Shown: positions 8,889 to 18,721, counted from the stretch's first letter. The stretch: 50,695 bases of DNA from Vulcanimicrobiota bacterium (GCA_030041115.1 JASHOM010000077.1:1-50695), one strand, 5' to 3'. Program-made: numbers and translations. Notes: generated by a model not told the origin, from the letters alone.

Positions 8889-9457
8889 TTCCGTCTGGCG
8901 CCGATGCCGATGCCGGTGGGCAGAATCGTGGCGTCGAGCGCCGGATGGGCCAAAAGGCGTTCGGCGAAGGCGCGGGTTCGCAGAGAATCGTTGAATATCG
9001 CCAGTCCCGAGAGTTTGAGCATCGGCGGAATCAGCTCGAGATACCGCGTGCATTCGGCGCCGTTCGCGGCGACGAAAACCATGTCGAGATTGCGATGGGG
9101 AAAGTTCTCGAGCAGCTCCGTCGCCGGCGTATTGAAAACCTCGATGTAATCATCTTCGGCGGCGCGGCGGAAATAGGACCGGGCAACGTCGGTCAGCCGC
9201 AGGTCCGGCTCGATCGTCCAAATCTTGCCGACTCTGGGCTGCGCAAGCGCCATCCAAAGCGTCGAATAGCCGTAACCGGTGCCGACCTCGAGAATCCGAT
9301 TCGCCTGCATTGCGGTCACCAGCGTCGAGAGAAGGCGCCCCGTGGCGCGAGAAACCGATCGCACGCCATCGCGGTCGGCATGCTCCTCGAGCTCGACGAG
9401 CAGCCGATGCGGCGGATGCGCCGCTTCGAGCGCCGCAAGAAGCTCGTCGGTATTCAC
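8885..9457 (-). CDS. SAM-dependent O-methyltransferase (CCoAOMT-like class I)
   Basis: ILEVGTGYGYSTLWMA, TIEPDLRLTDVARSYF, DMVFVAANGAECTRYLE. Confidence 0.85.
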   Translation of the reverse strand: MNTDELLAALEAAHPPHRLLVELEEHADRDGVRSVSRATGRLLSTLVTAMQANRILEVGTGYGYSTLWMALAQPRVGKIWTIEPDLRLTDVARSYFRRAAEDDYIEVFNTPATELLENFPHRNLDMVFVAANGAECTRYLELIPPMLKLSGLAIFNDSLRTRAFAERLLAHPALDATILPTGIGIGARRK

Positions 9458-9482
9458 TGAAATCGCTTTGGGCGCGCGGCGA

Positions 9483-10337
9483 CTAGCGACCTGCGCGCTC
9501 TGCGGCCTTGACGACGTTGCGCAATAGGGCGACGTTGGTGACGGGACCGACGCCGCCCGGAACCGGCGTTATGGCGCCGGCGACCGTAACGGCGCTTTCG
9601 AAATCGACGTCGCCCTTGAGGACCCCGTCGACCAGCGTCGTCCCGACGTCGATCACGGTCGCGCCCGGCATCAAATCGTCGCCCTTTATCAATCCGGGAG
9701 CGCCCGCGGCGACCACGACGATTTCGGACAACCGTACGTACGGCTGCAAACTCGCCGACTCTTTGTGAAGGATCGTAACGCTCGCATCTTGCGCCAGCAT
9801 CAGCATCGCGACGGGCGCCCCAACGACGATCGAACGGCCGATCATCACCGCGCGCCGGCCGCGCAAGGGCCAGTGCGGGCTACGTTCGAGAAGGAGCATG
9901 ACGGCTGCCGGCGTCGCCGGCGCGTACTCGGTTCCGCTGCCGAAAGCCAAGTGTCCTTGATTCGTCGGATGTGCGCCGTCAACGTCCTTGCGTGCGGGTA
10001 TCGCGTCGGCGATTTCGCGAATCGACAGATGCGCGGGCAGCGGCTGCTGAAGCATGACGCCGTGCACGCGATCGTCGGCCTGCAGGCGGTCGAGGCGAAA
10101 ACGAATCTCCGGCGCTGTGACGCTCGCTGCGAGGTGCTCGACGGTCACGTCGATGCCGGCATGCTCGCCCGACCGCTGCAGATTGCGCACGTAGGCGAGG
10201 CTCGCTTCATTCTCTCCGACGAAAACGATCGCAAGCTTTGGGTGAATCCCCCGTTCGCGCAGTGCGCCCGTCCGCGCAACGAGCTCGGTACGCAACTCGG
10301 CGGCGAGGCCTCTTCCGTCGAGAATCAAGGCAGCCAC
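9483..10337 (-). CDS. folD: Methylenetetrahydrofolate dehydrogenase/cyclohydrolase
   Basis: VFVGENEASLAYVRNL, GVMLQQPLP, KDVDGAHPTNQG, GRSIVVGAPVAMLM, VTPVPGGVGPVT-like C-terminus; probable GTG start. Confidence 0.93.
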   Translation of the reverse strand: MAALILDGRGLAAELRTELVARTGALRERGIHPKLAIVFVGENEASLAYVRNLQRSGEHAGIDVTVEHLAASVTAPEIRFRLDRLQADDRVHGVMLQQPLPAHLSIREIADAIPARKDVDGAHPTNQGHLAFGSGTEYAPATPAAVMLLLERSPHWPLRGRRAVMIGRSIVVGAPVAMLMLAQDASVTILHKESASLQPYVRLSEIVVVAAGAPGLIKGDDLMPGATVIDVGTTLVDGVLKGDVDFESAVTVAGAITPVPGGVGPVTNVALLRNVVKAAERAGR

Positions 10338-10417
10338 GCCGTCGGCGTTTCGTGCGCGCAACCACCGGAACCTACGCTCGGAGGAGCGGAGCGTGCGATT
10401 GCAGCAGACCGTTGCCG

Positions 10418-10951
10418 ATGTCGCGTTATCTGGTCTGGCTCGCGGCCGCCGTTGTGATCGCAGTCGCGTACGCCCTTCTCGCGCCCTTTTTCATTTCGCA
10501 AACGGAGCACTCCGGCGGTCCCCAAGCGCTCGTCGGCGAATCCGCTCCCGTTTTCGCTCTACGCGACGACCGCGGCGCGCGGGTATCGCTCGACGACTAT
10601 CGCGGCCGCATCGTTCTGATGAATTTGTGGGCGTCGTGGTGTCCGCCGTGCCGGGCCGAGATGCCGGACCTGCAGCGGCTGGCAAATGCGTATGCCCGCA
10701 GCGGGGTTGCGATCGTCGGCGTCAACGAGGGCGAGTCGCCGGCGCGTGCGCGCGCCTTCGCCGACTCGTTGAGGATACGCTTCCCCATTTGGATCGATGC
10801 GAGTCAACGCTACGGACGGACGTATGCCGCTCTCGGATTGCCGACGACCGTGATCGTCGATCGGCGCGGAGTCGTCGCCCGCGGCTTCGACGGTCCGCTG
10901 ACCTGGGCTGAAATGGAGTCGACGATCGCGTCCTTGGTGCGAACGCATTGA
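10418..10951 (+). CDS. Membrane-anchored TlpA-family thiol-disulfide oxidoreductase
   Basis: N-terminal TM, thioredoxin WASWCPPCRAEMP motif, GLPTTVIVDRRG. Confidence 0.93.
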   Translation: MSRYLVWLAAAVVIAVAYALLAPFFISQTEHSGGPQALVGESAPVFALRDDRGARVSLDDYRGRIVLMNLWASWCPPCRAEMPDLQRLANAYARSGVAIVGVNEGESPARARAFADSLRIRFPIWIDASQRYGRTYAALGLPTTVIVDRRGVVARGFDGPLTWAEMESTIASLVRTH

Positions 10952-11895
10952 CGGCGCTCATTGCCGCGGCGCTGATCGTCGTGGCCGCCGTTTTGGCGGA
11001 GCTCGCCTTTCCGGGCCAACCCGTCTATCATTTCGGATGGTACAACGTTATGCTCGGCGCGCTCGTGGTCGTCGCGTGCGTCGCCGGCCGGCGGCAGTCC
11101 GCGCGCCGATCGGCGCCGTCGCGGTTTGCGATGCTGCTCGTCGTGGCCGGTGCCGGAGTTACCGGACTGGCCGGCGTTGCCAACGGTTTGTTCGCTCCGG
11201 ACAATCAGACGTTCGTCGGTGCGCCGGGCCAGCGCATTGCGGTCCAGTCGCTGGGGACGCTCGACTTTCCGCTGGCCGCGAGCGATTCGTCGTCGAGCGA
11301 GACGGTAACGCTCGAGCGAACCTTCCACGCGCCCGTTCGTATCGCCCGGCGACCGAAGGTGACCGGAAATTTCGTCCTGCGGACCACCCCGCGCGACGTC
11401 GTCGACGTCGAGGCCCGCGATCTGCGCGGAAACCGTTTGACCGTCACTCAGCCTTCCGGAGCGGTCTTTCTGTCGCCCGTTCTCTTGATGGAACATCGGC
11501 AAACGATCGCCGGAATGAGCCTGCCGTACGATTCGTTCAACGTGCCGGCGGTGCGGCGAGTCGTCAAGGCCGTCATGTTCAGCCCGCCGCAGGCGGCGAT
11601 GCTGCTGCGTGCCGGCGTCGGGCCCGGCGACGCCGCCGTGCTCTTTGCGGTCGACGATGAAAACGAGCGTCCGTTGCCGCACGGGATCGCCTTGAGTGCC
11701 GCGGGTCGAAGCGCGGCCGTCGGCGCGCTCGTGCTGCGCGCGACGGTGGTCAGCTATCCCGCGGTCGAAGTCGTCGCTGCGCCCAACGCCGTTGCCGTCG
11801 GGCTGGGCGCCTTGCTCGCGATCGGCGGTCTGATCGCGTTACTGACCCGCGACGATCGCCCGGACGTTTCTCAAGACGATGCTGCCGGACGATAG
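10948..11895 (+). CDS. Hypothetical membrane protein, overlaps the redoxin gene
   Basis: N-terminal TMs, long periplasmic-like segment, C-terminal TM; 4-bp overlap with upstream CDS. Confidence 0.7.
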   Translation: MTALIAAALIVVAAVLAELAFPGQPVYHFGWYNVMLGALVVVACVAGRRQSARRSAPSRFAMLLVVAGAGVTGLAGVANGLFAPDNQTFVGAPGQRIAVQSLGTLDFPLAASDSSSSETVTLERTFHAPVRIARRPKVTGNFVLRTTPRDVVDVEARDLRGNRLTVTQPSGAVFLSPVLLMEHRQTIAGMSLPYDSFNVPAVRRVVKAVMFSPPQAAMLLRAGVGPGDAAVLFAVDDENERPLPHGIALSAAGRSAAVGALVLRATVVSYPAVEVVAAPNAVAVGLGALLAIGGLIALLTRDDRPDVSQDDAAGR

Positions 11896-13953
11896 CTCGA
11901 TGCCCTTGGGCGGCAGCACGTAGATGGCCGCGAGCCGCGCCGCGCGGGTATCGGCCGGAAAGCGCACGGTCACGGTGCGCCAGCCGGCTTCGCCGAGCTG
12001 CGTCGCGTCGAGCAGGATGTCTTCGTTGATCTCGTTGCGCACGGCGATCCGCACGCGTGCGTCGCTGCCGTCGTCTTGAAGGTCGAACGCCAGTCCGATC
12101 GTGTCGTCGGGCAGCGGCAAGTCGCTTGCGGCGTAAGCCGCCCGCTCGCCGTTTCCAAAAGCGAAGGTCATGCGCAGGCAGCTCGCGCATCCGGCGTCTC
12201 GAACCACCTCCCCCTCGCCACCGCGGCGAGCCGTGACGAAATGCGCGCTTTGGGCAAACGGCAAAGCCACGTCGTGCGAGCCGACCGTGACGCGCGCGCT
12301 TGCGACCGTGTCGCCGATGCGAACCGCGACGGTGGCATCGTGCGACCCCGCATGGAGGAGACCACCCGGATCGATCGCGCCGGAGCTCGTGCTCCAGCGC
12401 AAGAGCAGCGGGAGCGCGAGTGCATAGCCGTCGGAGTCGTACGCGTGCGCGCGTAACGCGACGATTGCGCCGGGATCGACGTTTGGACGAATGGGAGTGA
12501 TCTCGCTGCGTGCCGGCGTCGCGGCGATCTCGATCGGGACGACGCCTTTCAAGCCGTTCGCTCGAAGAACGAGCCGTCCGCTGCCGGGATGGAGCGCGAC
12601 GAAGGCGCCGTCGCGAACCATGCCCAGATCCGGCGGCGAGACGGTCATTTCGAGCGGTCCGGGGCTTCCGGCGACGCGATAGGAGGCGTCCACCGCGGCG
12701 ATGTGCAGCGGTATCTGGGCGCCGCCGATTGCGCGTAGAACGCCCGGTCGAGCGACGAGACGAACCGGCGGCCCGGCCGGCGCGCTGCTGTAAACGAAAA
12801 GGCCGTCCGCAACCGGGCGTTCCTTGCCGTCAGACGGCGAGTTGACGACGCCGGCGGCGTCATCGCCCAGCCGGCGCACGACCAGCGTGGACGAGCCGCC
12901 GCCGTCGAAGAGTAACCCCTCGGTCGCGCCGAGCGCGCGCATGAGCGCCGCGAACTCTTCGCGCGTCACGCCGACGCTCAGCTCGGCCTGCCGGCCGTCT
13001 ACCTCGACCAAGAAAAGCCGGCCGTCGGGCGCGGTCGCCGCACCCGAGCAAGGCATCCGCTTTCGATTCTCCTCGCGATACGGCGCATCGGCGTCGTCGT
13101 ACCATCGGCCGTCGTGTAGAACGAGCGCACCGCCCCCGACCGCCGCCGCGATCGAAGCGAGATCGAGCGGCGAAAGATCGCCGCTCACCGTTACCGCCGA
13201 TCCGACGTCGGGAACCGGGAGTACGCCGTAATCGTTCAGCCCGATCGCGACGTAGTATCCCGGTGGTTGCGGATCGAGATTGTCCGCGATGCCGGTCACG
13301 CGGTAACGCGCGAGCGGCGGCGTGGCGTCGAGCGGCTCGAGCGCTACGAGCGTTATGTCGTCGCGCGGCGGTACTCGCCCGTAGAGCGGCGTCAGTAACG
13401 AGATTCCTCCGTTGGGCTGGGGCATTTCGTCGATGCCGTCGAGCGGCATCGTCCGATCGTCGATCGCAATCTGTCCCGCGAACGTGAACTCGGCGATGTG
13501 CGGCGCGCCGTCCTTCGTGATCGCAAGCACGTAGCGTTTGTAGGGAAGCTGCAAGAGCGCGCCGTCACGCACGACCATGTTGACCGGGCGGTTCGTGTTC
13601 CCGATGTCGAAAAAATCGCCGTTGATTCCGGCAACCGCCCGAGTCCGGCGTGCCATCGAGCCGACCGTTTCACCGCGTGAGACGAGCGAGTCGTCCGCGA
13701 GGACGGAACCGATTCTCACGTCGCCTCTCGCCGTCCGTACGGCAACGACGTGAACGGCGAGCGGGCCGGCTGACGTTTCGAGCTGATAATCCGCATACGT
13801 GACGCCCGGCGCGATGCTTTCGATCATCGGCGCCTGCTCGATGATCTGCGGGAACGGGGCGCTCGGCTCGAGCCGGTCGGGTAGCTCGCCCGCGGCTGCT
13901 CCGGCGCACGCTCCGAAGAATAGCGCGAGGAAGCCGAAGAGGAAAACTTTCAC
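11839..13953 (-). CDS. Secreted phosphodiester glycosidase (NAGPA domain) protein
   Basis: GINGDFFDIGNTNRPVNMVVRDG...LLFDGGGSSTLVVRRLG...; signal peptide VKVFLFGFLALFFGACAG; GTG start. Confidence 0.83.
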   Translation of the reverse strand: MKVFLFGFLALFFGACAGAAAGELPDRLEPSAPFPQIIEQAPMIESIAPGVTYADYQLETSAGPLAVHVVAVRTARGDVRIGSVLADDSLVSRGETVGSMARRTRAVAGINGDFFDIGNTNRPVNMVVRDGALLQLPYKRYVLAITKDGAPHIAEFTFAGQIAIDDRTMPLDGIDEMPQPNGGISLLTPLYGRVPPRDDITLVALEPLDATPPLARYRVTGIADNLDPQPPGYYVAIGLNDYGVLPVPDVGSAVTVSGDLSPLDLASIAAAVGGGALVLHDGRWYDDADAPYREENRKRMPCSGAATAPDGRLFLVEVDGRQAELSVGVTREEFAALMRALGATEGLLFDGGGSSTLVVRRLGDDAAGVVNSPSDGKERPVADGLFVYSSAPAGPPVRLVARPGVLRAIGGAQIPLHIAAVDASYRVAGSPGPLEMTVSPPDLGMVRDGAFVALHPGSGRLVLRANGLKGVVPIEIAATPARSEITPIRPNVDPGAIVALRAHAYDSDGYALALPLLLRWSTSSGAIDPGGLLHAGSHDATVAVRIGDTVASARVTVGSHDVALPFAQSAHFVTARRGGEGEVVRDAGCASCLRMTFAFGNGERAAYAASDLPLPDDTIGLAFDLQDDGSDARVRIAVRNEINEDILLDATQLGEAGWRTVTVRFPADTRAARLAAIYVLPPKGIELSSGSIVLRNVRAIVAGQ

Positions 13954-15197
13954 GGGCTCGATCGCCAGATTGCGACGGCAAGCGGATAATTCCCAGTCCG
14001 AAACGGTGCGCCGCGAACACGACGCAGGGTGCGCGTATCGAATGCGTCGACGGCATCGGACTGCGCGCAGGGAACGTAGAGCCGATCGGCCGAGAAGTCG
14101 ATTGCCGGCTTCCACGGCGTCGTGCACGTGCGTAGCGGAGCTCGCTTCGGACGCAGCGTGCGCGCGTCGAACACGTCGACTTCGTTCGAGCCCTCGTCGG
14201 TGACGAAGAGCGTCCCGGTCGTCGCGTCGAGCACCACTCCGAGCGGGAAGGTGAGATCGGCGCTTCGCGCGACGATCCGTGGCGTGCCGCTCAACCGGAT
14301 TGCGACCGCGAAGCCCGCCGCCGCGAAGGGGGAGCCGGCGCTCTGATTGGAGACGGCGTACAACCGGCTGCCGTCCGGCGAGAGCGCCAGCGAGAAAATT
14401 CGGCGAACGGCGCGGAACCGGCGAACCACGCGCATCGTGCGCGCGTCGACCGCCGCCACCGTCGCGTCGTTGGTGTTTGCGACGTAGACGAGCTGCCGGC
14501 GCTCGTCGATGGCGAGGCCCTCCGCCGTCGACCCGGTCGCGACGCGCGTGACGCTGCCGTCGAGGCCGACGCGGGTCAGCGCGCCCGTTCCGTCCGTATC
14601 GCGGTTGGTCACGAAGACGCTCTGCGTCGTTCGATCGACGGCTACTTCATCGCCTACCAAGACGTCCTCGACCCGCCGCACGATCCACGGCGCGAGAGAC
14701 GCGATCGTCAAGGCCGTGCCCTGCGTGTCGGTCGTTGCGATGCGTCCCTTTTGGTCGATGGCGACGTCGCTGGACGCTCCGCCCGTGGAGAGCACGCCCA
14801 GCACCGAAAACTTCGCCGCATCATGAAAGACCAGGCCGTCTTCATACGACGCGACGATCACGAGATCGCGTCCGGCCGGCGGGGGGGCGGCAATTCGGAT
14901 GGTTGCCGAGGCCAAGCCGGCGGCATTTCCGGCCACGAGCATAGCGCTGCCCTGCGCGGTCGAGAGCGGTATCTCATACGTCGCCCCGTCGAGGAAGCGC
15001 CCCGGCCCAATGACGGCGGCACGATAAGGAACCTGCAATCCGTCGATGCGCAGCGGGATCCTACTGCCCGGCAGGTACGGCCACGGAGCAATCGAGATTC
15101 GTCCGGTCGCGAGCCTGGTTTGCGGTGCTCGCGCCACGCCGCCCGCCAGCGCAAAAGAAAGGCAGGCGAAGAGCGCGAGATTACGAGCGCGCGTCAC
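13950..15197 (-). CDS. Secreted YVTN-type beta-propeller protein
   Basis: Repeated propeller blades (RQLVYVANTNDATVAAVDARTMRVVRRF; GTLFVTDEGSNEVDVFDARTLRP); signal peptide NLALFACLSFALAGG. Confidence 0.8.
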   Translation of the reverse strand: MTRARNLALFACLSFALAGGVARAPQTRLATGRISIAPWPYLPGSRIPLRIDGLQVPYRAAVIGPGRFLDGATYEIPLSTAQGSAMLVAGNAAGLASATIRIAAPPPAGRDLVIVASYEDGLVFHDAAKFSVLGVLSTGGASSDVAIDQKGRIATTDTQGTALTIASLAPWIVRRVEDVLVGDEVAVDRTTQSVFVTNRDTDGTGALTRVGLDGSVTRVATGSTAEGLAIDERRQLVYVANTNDATVAAVDARTMRVVRRFRAVRRIFSLALSPDGSRLYAVSNQSAGSPFAAAGFAVAIRLSGTPRIVARSADLTFPLGVVLDATTGTLFVTDEGSNEVDVFDARTLRPKRAPLRTCTTPWKPAIDFSADRLYVPCAQSDAVDAFDTRTLRRVRGAPFRTGNYPLAVAIWRSSP

Positions 15198-16473
15198 GCA
15201 GGATCTTCGCCACGCGCTCGAGACCTTCACCGAGGTCGCTTCCCGGCGCGACCGCAGTATCGGTAACCATTCGCGGGTCGAACGTGACGCTCGCGAGCCG
15301 GTAGCCGTCAAACGTGCCGGCCGCAACCGTGCCGCTCGGATCGACGAGAAATGCGCGCTCCAGCGAAGCGTCAAAGACCACGACGTAGATCCGCAGCTCG
15401 AGCGCGCGGGCTCGCGCCAACCGCTCGGACCACGGTGCGCCCAGCCGCGTGTTCCAGCAGATGAGCCGGTAGCCGGCGCGACGGTAGAGCACCAACCCGG
15501 CCGGGTCCCGCACGACGTCGTCGCCGACGCAGGCGGCGGGAAGCGCGCGCTCCGCCTCGCGCATCCGCGCGCCGTCGTGCGGCGAGAGCGCGTAGGCGTC
15601 GTCGAGGAGTTCGAGACGTTCGTCGATATCGGCGGGAAGCGGATCGGGAGAAATTGCGACGCGGATGCCGCGGTCGATGCCGGCGGCTGCCGCCTGCGGA
15701 ACGGCGACGGCGCCGCGTTGGGGCTGCCGGCGCTCCAAGGCGATCGACGCGTGCAGCGTTTCCGCCTCGAGCTCCCCGGCGAGCGCGACGATTTCACCGC
15801 GAGCGTCGATGATCTGGCTCTTTCCGCAATAGGCAACCACACCGAGCTCGCTGCCGCACTTGTTGGCGGCGACGAACGGCACGTGATTCTCGTATGCTCG
15901 AACGCGCGCCAGAAGATCCGCCTGAACGTTTTCCAGCGCACTCGGATCGCGCCCGCTCGTGACCCATGCGGTCGGCATGATCAAGGCAATCGCCCCGCGG
16001 TCCACGAGTGCTCGCGCGATGGTCGGAAGCCGGCCGTCGGCGCAGATGAGCACGCCCAGCGCGCCGAGGGCCGTCGGGATCGGTTCGATCCGGTCGCCCG
16101 GCTCGAACCAGCGGCGGTCGAAGTGCCACAAGAAGAGCTTATCGGCGCGCCCCGCAAGCGAACCATCCGCATCGATCACGAGCGCAGCGTTGCGAATCCG
16201 GCCCTCGGCCGCGACTGCGGCGCCCAGGACGATCACGGTGCGGGTCGTGGCTGCGATCTCGCAAAAGCGCTCCACCGCCTGCTCGATGGCCCCCGTCTGC
16301 AGCGGGGACCGGCCGAGGACGTAGGCCGGAAAGGTAGCCTCCGGTAAGACGACGAGGTCGGCCGTCGCGGCCGCTTCCCGGACCGCCGCAACCGCGCCCC
16401 GAACCGAATCGGCGAATTGCGAGCGGTCGTGCGCCCGAAGCTGCAATGCCGCCACGCGGACCGGACCCATCAT
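15181..16473 (-). CDS. Carbon-nitrogen hydrolase (nitrilase superfamily)
   Basis: E-K-C triad context: LVVLPEATFPAYV, DKLFLWHFDRRWFEPG, GVLICADGRLPTIARAL. Confidence 0.88.
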   Translation of the reverse strand: MMGPVRVAALQLRAHDRSQFADSVRGAVAAVREAAATADLVVLPEATFPAYVLGRSPLQTGAIEQAVERFCEIAATTRTVIVLGAAVAAEGRIRNAALVIDADGSLAGRADKLFLWHFDRRWFEPGDRIEPIPTALGALGVLICADGRLPTIARALVDRGAIALIMPTAWVTSGRDPSALENVQADLLARVRAYENHVPFVAANKCGSELGVVAYCGKSQIIDARGEIVALAGELEAETLHASIALERRQPQRGAVAVPQAAAAGIDRGIRVAISPDPLPADIDERLELLDDAYALSPHDGARMREAERALPAACVGDDVVRDPAGLVLYRRAGYRLICWNTRLGAPWSERLARARALELRIYVVVFDASLERAFLVDPSGTVAAGTFDGYRLASVTFDPRMVTDTAVAPGSDLGEGLERVAKILRDARS

Positions 16474-16608
16474 GCTCGCGACACGTTCGAGGTGCGAAAA
16501 GCTCTGCCCCTACCCCCCGAGCCGAGGAGGCATAGGGGCCTACGGCGCGAAAGGAATCCTCCTCAAAGGGCTTCCCGGCTATGAGGGAGCCCGAAGGAGT
16601 ATTGGCAA

Positions 16609-17319
16609 GTGACACGCGCGATTACCACTTTTTCGCTCGCGGCTATGATCGCTGGAGCCGTCGCATTGGGGATCATGCCCACATCGACGCCGGCGATCGC
16701 CGCCGCCCCCCAGCCCACACCAACAACCGCCGCGTCGAAGTCAAAAAACAAGGACGTTTGCGGAGCGACCATGAGCAAGTGGGCGCACCTTCAGTGCGAG
16801 GAATTCCATGCCTCGGCGCCCGGCGACGAGTATTTCGGACGCATGAAGATGAGCTATCTCGGCATCGACAACACGTACAAGGACGGCGCCATTAGCGCCG
16901 GAGCTTACACGATCGATCCGCATCTCATCTCCAAGCTCGATTTCGCCACCGAAGCGCTGCGGCGTTGGGCTGCAAAATATCCGAACGATCCGCAACTTGC
17001 GCGCACCTACTATCTCGGCATCCTCGTGTTGAAAAAAGTCTACACGCAAGGTGAGCAGCAGACGGCGTGGCAGTTCATGCAGATTCTCGTCACCAAATAT
17101 AAGAGCACGTACTTCGGCAAGACGATCAAGGCGAGTTTGGCCAGCGACGGGTTCACGGAGCACTGGTTTGCCCTCGCGCAGGTCTGTCCGACCCCGCTTC
17201 CGCCGGGCGTGATGCCCGAAACGACGCCGGCGGCAACGCCGTTACCGTCGCCCGACCCCAGTCATCCCGCCGTCGACCTGATCACGCCGCCGTGCGTGCA
17301 ATCGTCCGACGCTCCGTAA
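16609..17319 (+). CDS. Secreted hypothetical protein (signal peptide, Pro-rich C-terminus)
   Basis: GTG start with upstream GAAGGAG; signal peptide ITTFSLAAMIAGAVALG; strong terminator downstream. Confidence 0.7.
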   Translation: MTRAITTFSLAAMIAGAVALGIMPTSTPAIAAAPQPTPTTAASKSKNKDVCGATMSKWAHLQCEEFHASAPGDEYFGRMKMSYLGIDNTYKDGAISAGAYTIDPHLISKLDFATEALRRWAAKYPNDPQLARTYYLGILVLKKVYTQGEQQTAWQFMQILVTKYKSTYFGKTIKASLASDGFTEHWFALAQVCPTPLPPGVMPETTPAATPLPSPDPSHPAVDLITPPCVQSSDAP

Positions 17320-17333
17320 AGCGGTAGGATAGC

Positions 17334-17362
17334 AAAAGCCCCTGCGGGATGCAGGGGCTTTT
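17334..17362. terminator. Bidirectional intrinsic terminator between convergent genes
   Basis: AAAAGCCCCTGC-gggat-GCAGGGGCTTTT: 8-bp GC stem with flanking A/T tracts. Confidence 0.9.
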
Positions 17363-17384
17363 GATTCGCGGCGGTGCTGAAGCT

Positions 17385-18713
17385 TTAAAGCTTCAGGCCG
17401 ATGCCCGCATAGGGGCCATATTCGGAGAATCCAACCGGAGCTGCATTGTAATTCCAGCCGCGGTCGCCCAAGAATCCGGCTTCGATGTAGAGCGGGAATC
17501 CCGGGAACGTGTATGAGACTCCGAGGTCGTACTTCAGAATGTCGTAGGCAACGTTGTACGAGCAGGTGCTGCCGGTCGGACCGTTGCCGCAGGCGAGCGG
17601 CGTACTCGTATAGTTTCCGTTGACGCCGAAGAAGTACAGAACGCTTCCGTAGAATGAGAAGACGCGGTCGAGGTCGGGCAGTTTTTCCAGGCCCACGCCG
17701 GCGCCGTCCTCATGCGGATAGCCGTAGTTGTTATTGCGCCACATGTATCCGCCCACGACGTAAATGCGGGGTTTGAGTACGCGGATACCGACGCGTGCGT
17801 CGAAGTCGTAGTCACGGCCGATGAAGGCCGGAACGGACGACTGGCCGAGTCCGCCGATCGTGGTGACGTAGCAGTCGGCGCCTCCGCAGTTATGCTGCCA
17901 GTTCCACTGACGATAATCCACCTCGACCATGAACGGTAGGTTCATGACCGGGATTTCGATCGCGCCGTGCAAGCGATACGAGAAACCGCCGTTGTTGTTG
18001 TCGCTGCTCGCGCCGTTGACGAACTCGTTGTAGACCTTCGGCGAGATAATGTAGTCGCCGGCGACGTAGAAGTCGTAGTACGGCGCAGCCGAGGGCACCG
18101 GCGTCGGAGTCGGTGGCGGCGGCGGAGCCGGCGGCGGCGGAGCCGGCGTGGGCGGCGGGGTCGGCGGGATGTAACGAACCACGACGAGACGGCGGTCCGG
18201 CACCCACTGAACGTATGCACCCATGCCTTCCGAAATCACGCGAACCGGTACGAGGACGGTCCCTTGATAGATGATCGGCGGCACGTCCAGCGGACGCGAC
18301 TCGCCGTTGATGACGACCTCCGGCTTACCGACGGTCACCTTGACCTCGGCGCCGGCTTTGCTGACCGTCACGGTCTTGCTGCCTGCGTCGTACGACACAG
18401 TTGCGCCCATTTGCTCGAACATAGAGCGAAGCGGGATCAAAAGCGTTCCCCCGCGCACCAGCGCGGCGAGTACGCGGCCCTGCTTCAGGACATCAGGCTT
18501 GGCATAGACGTGGTGGTCATTGAAGAGAATCGGATACTGACCCGACGGCGGGGACCCGAAATTCGCCGGCGGAGCAGCCATCGCACCCCCGCCCTGTGCG
18601 ACCGCGTTGGTTCCAATGTTGCCATGCGACGCTCCAGGCTGGGCTGCGACTGCGTTGAATCCAAGCCCGGCTGCCATCAGCACGGTCAGGATTCCAGTGC
18701 TCAGTCGCTTCAA
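17385..18713 (-). CDS. Copper-amine-oxidase-N-like stalk domain + Pro-rich linker + predicted outer-membrane beta-barrel
   Basis: Stalk motif (GGTLLIPLRSMFEQMGATVSYDAGSKTVTVSK...GTVLVPVRVISEGMGAYVQWVPDRRLVVV), PPTPPPTPAPPPPAPPPPPTPTP linker, aromatic beta-rich C-terminus ending YGPYAGIGLKL; TTG start with AGGAGG. Confidence 0.78.
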   Translation of the reverse strand: MKRLSTGILTVLMAAGLGFNAVAAQPGASHGNIGTNAVAQGGGAMAAPPANFGSPPSGQYPILFNDHHVYAKPDVLKQGRVLAALVRGGTLLIPLRSMFEQMGATVSYDAGSKTVTVSKAGAEVKVTVGKPEVVINGESRPLDVPPIIYQGTVLVPVRVISEGMGAYVQWVPDRRLVVVRYIPPTPPPTPAPPPPAPPPPPTPTPVPSAAPYYDFYVAGDYIISPKVYNEFVNGASSDNNNGGFSYRLHGAIEIPVMNLPFMVEVDYRQWNWQHNCGGADCYVTTIGGLGQSSVPAFIGRDYDFDARVGIRVLKPRIYVVGGYMWRNNNYGYPHEDGAGVGLEKLPDLDRVFSFYGSVLYFFGVNGNYTSTPLACGNGPTGSTCSYNVAYDILKYDLGVSYTFPGFPLYIEAGFLGDRGWNYNAAPVGFSEYGPYAGIGLKL

Positions 18714-18721
18714 TGTGTCCT

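Noticed and set aside
13950-15941. 663 aa ORF as a fused propeller protein
   Set aside because: The first ~248 aa are an out-of-frame translation of the nitrilase-family gene; the true start with signal peptide is at 15197.
18100-18170. GGCGGC-rich repeat
   Set aside because: Explained by the codons of the Pro-rich linker in the stalk/barrel protein.
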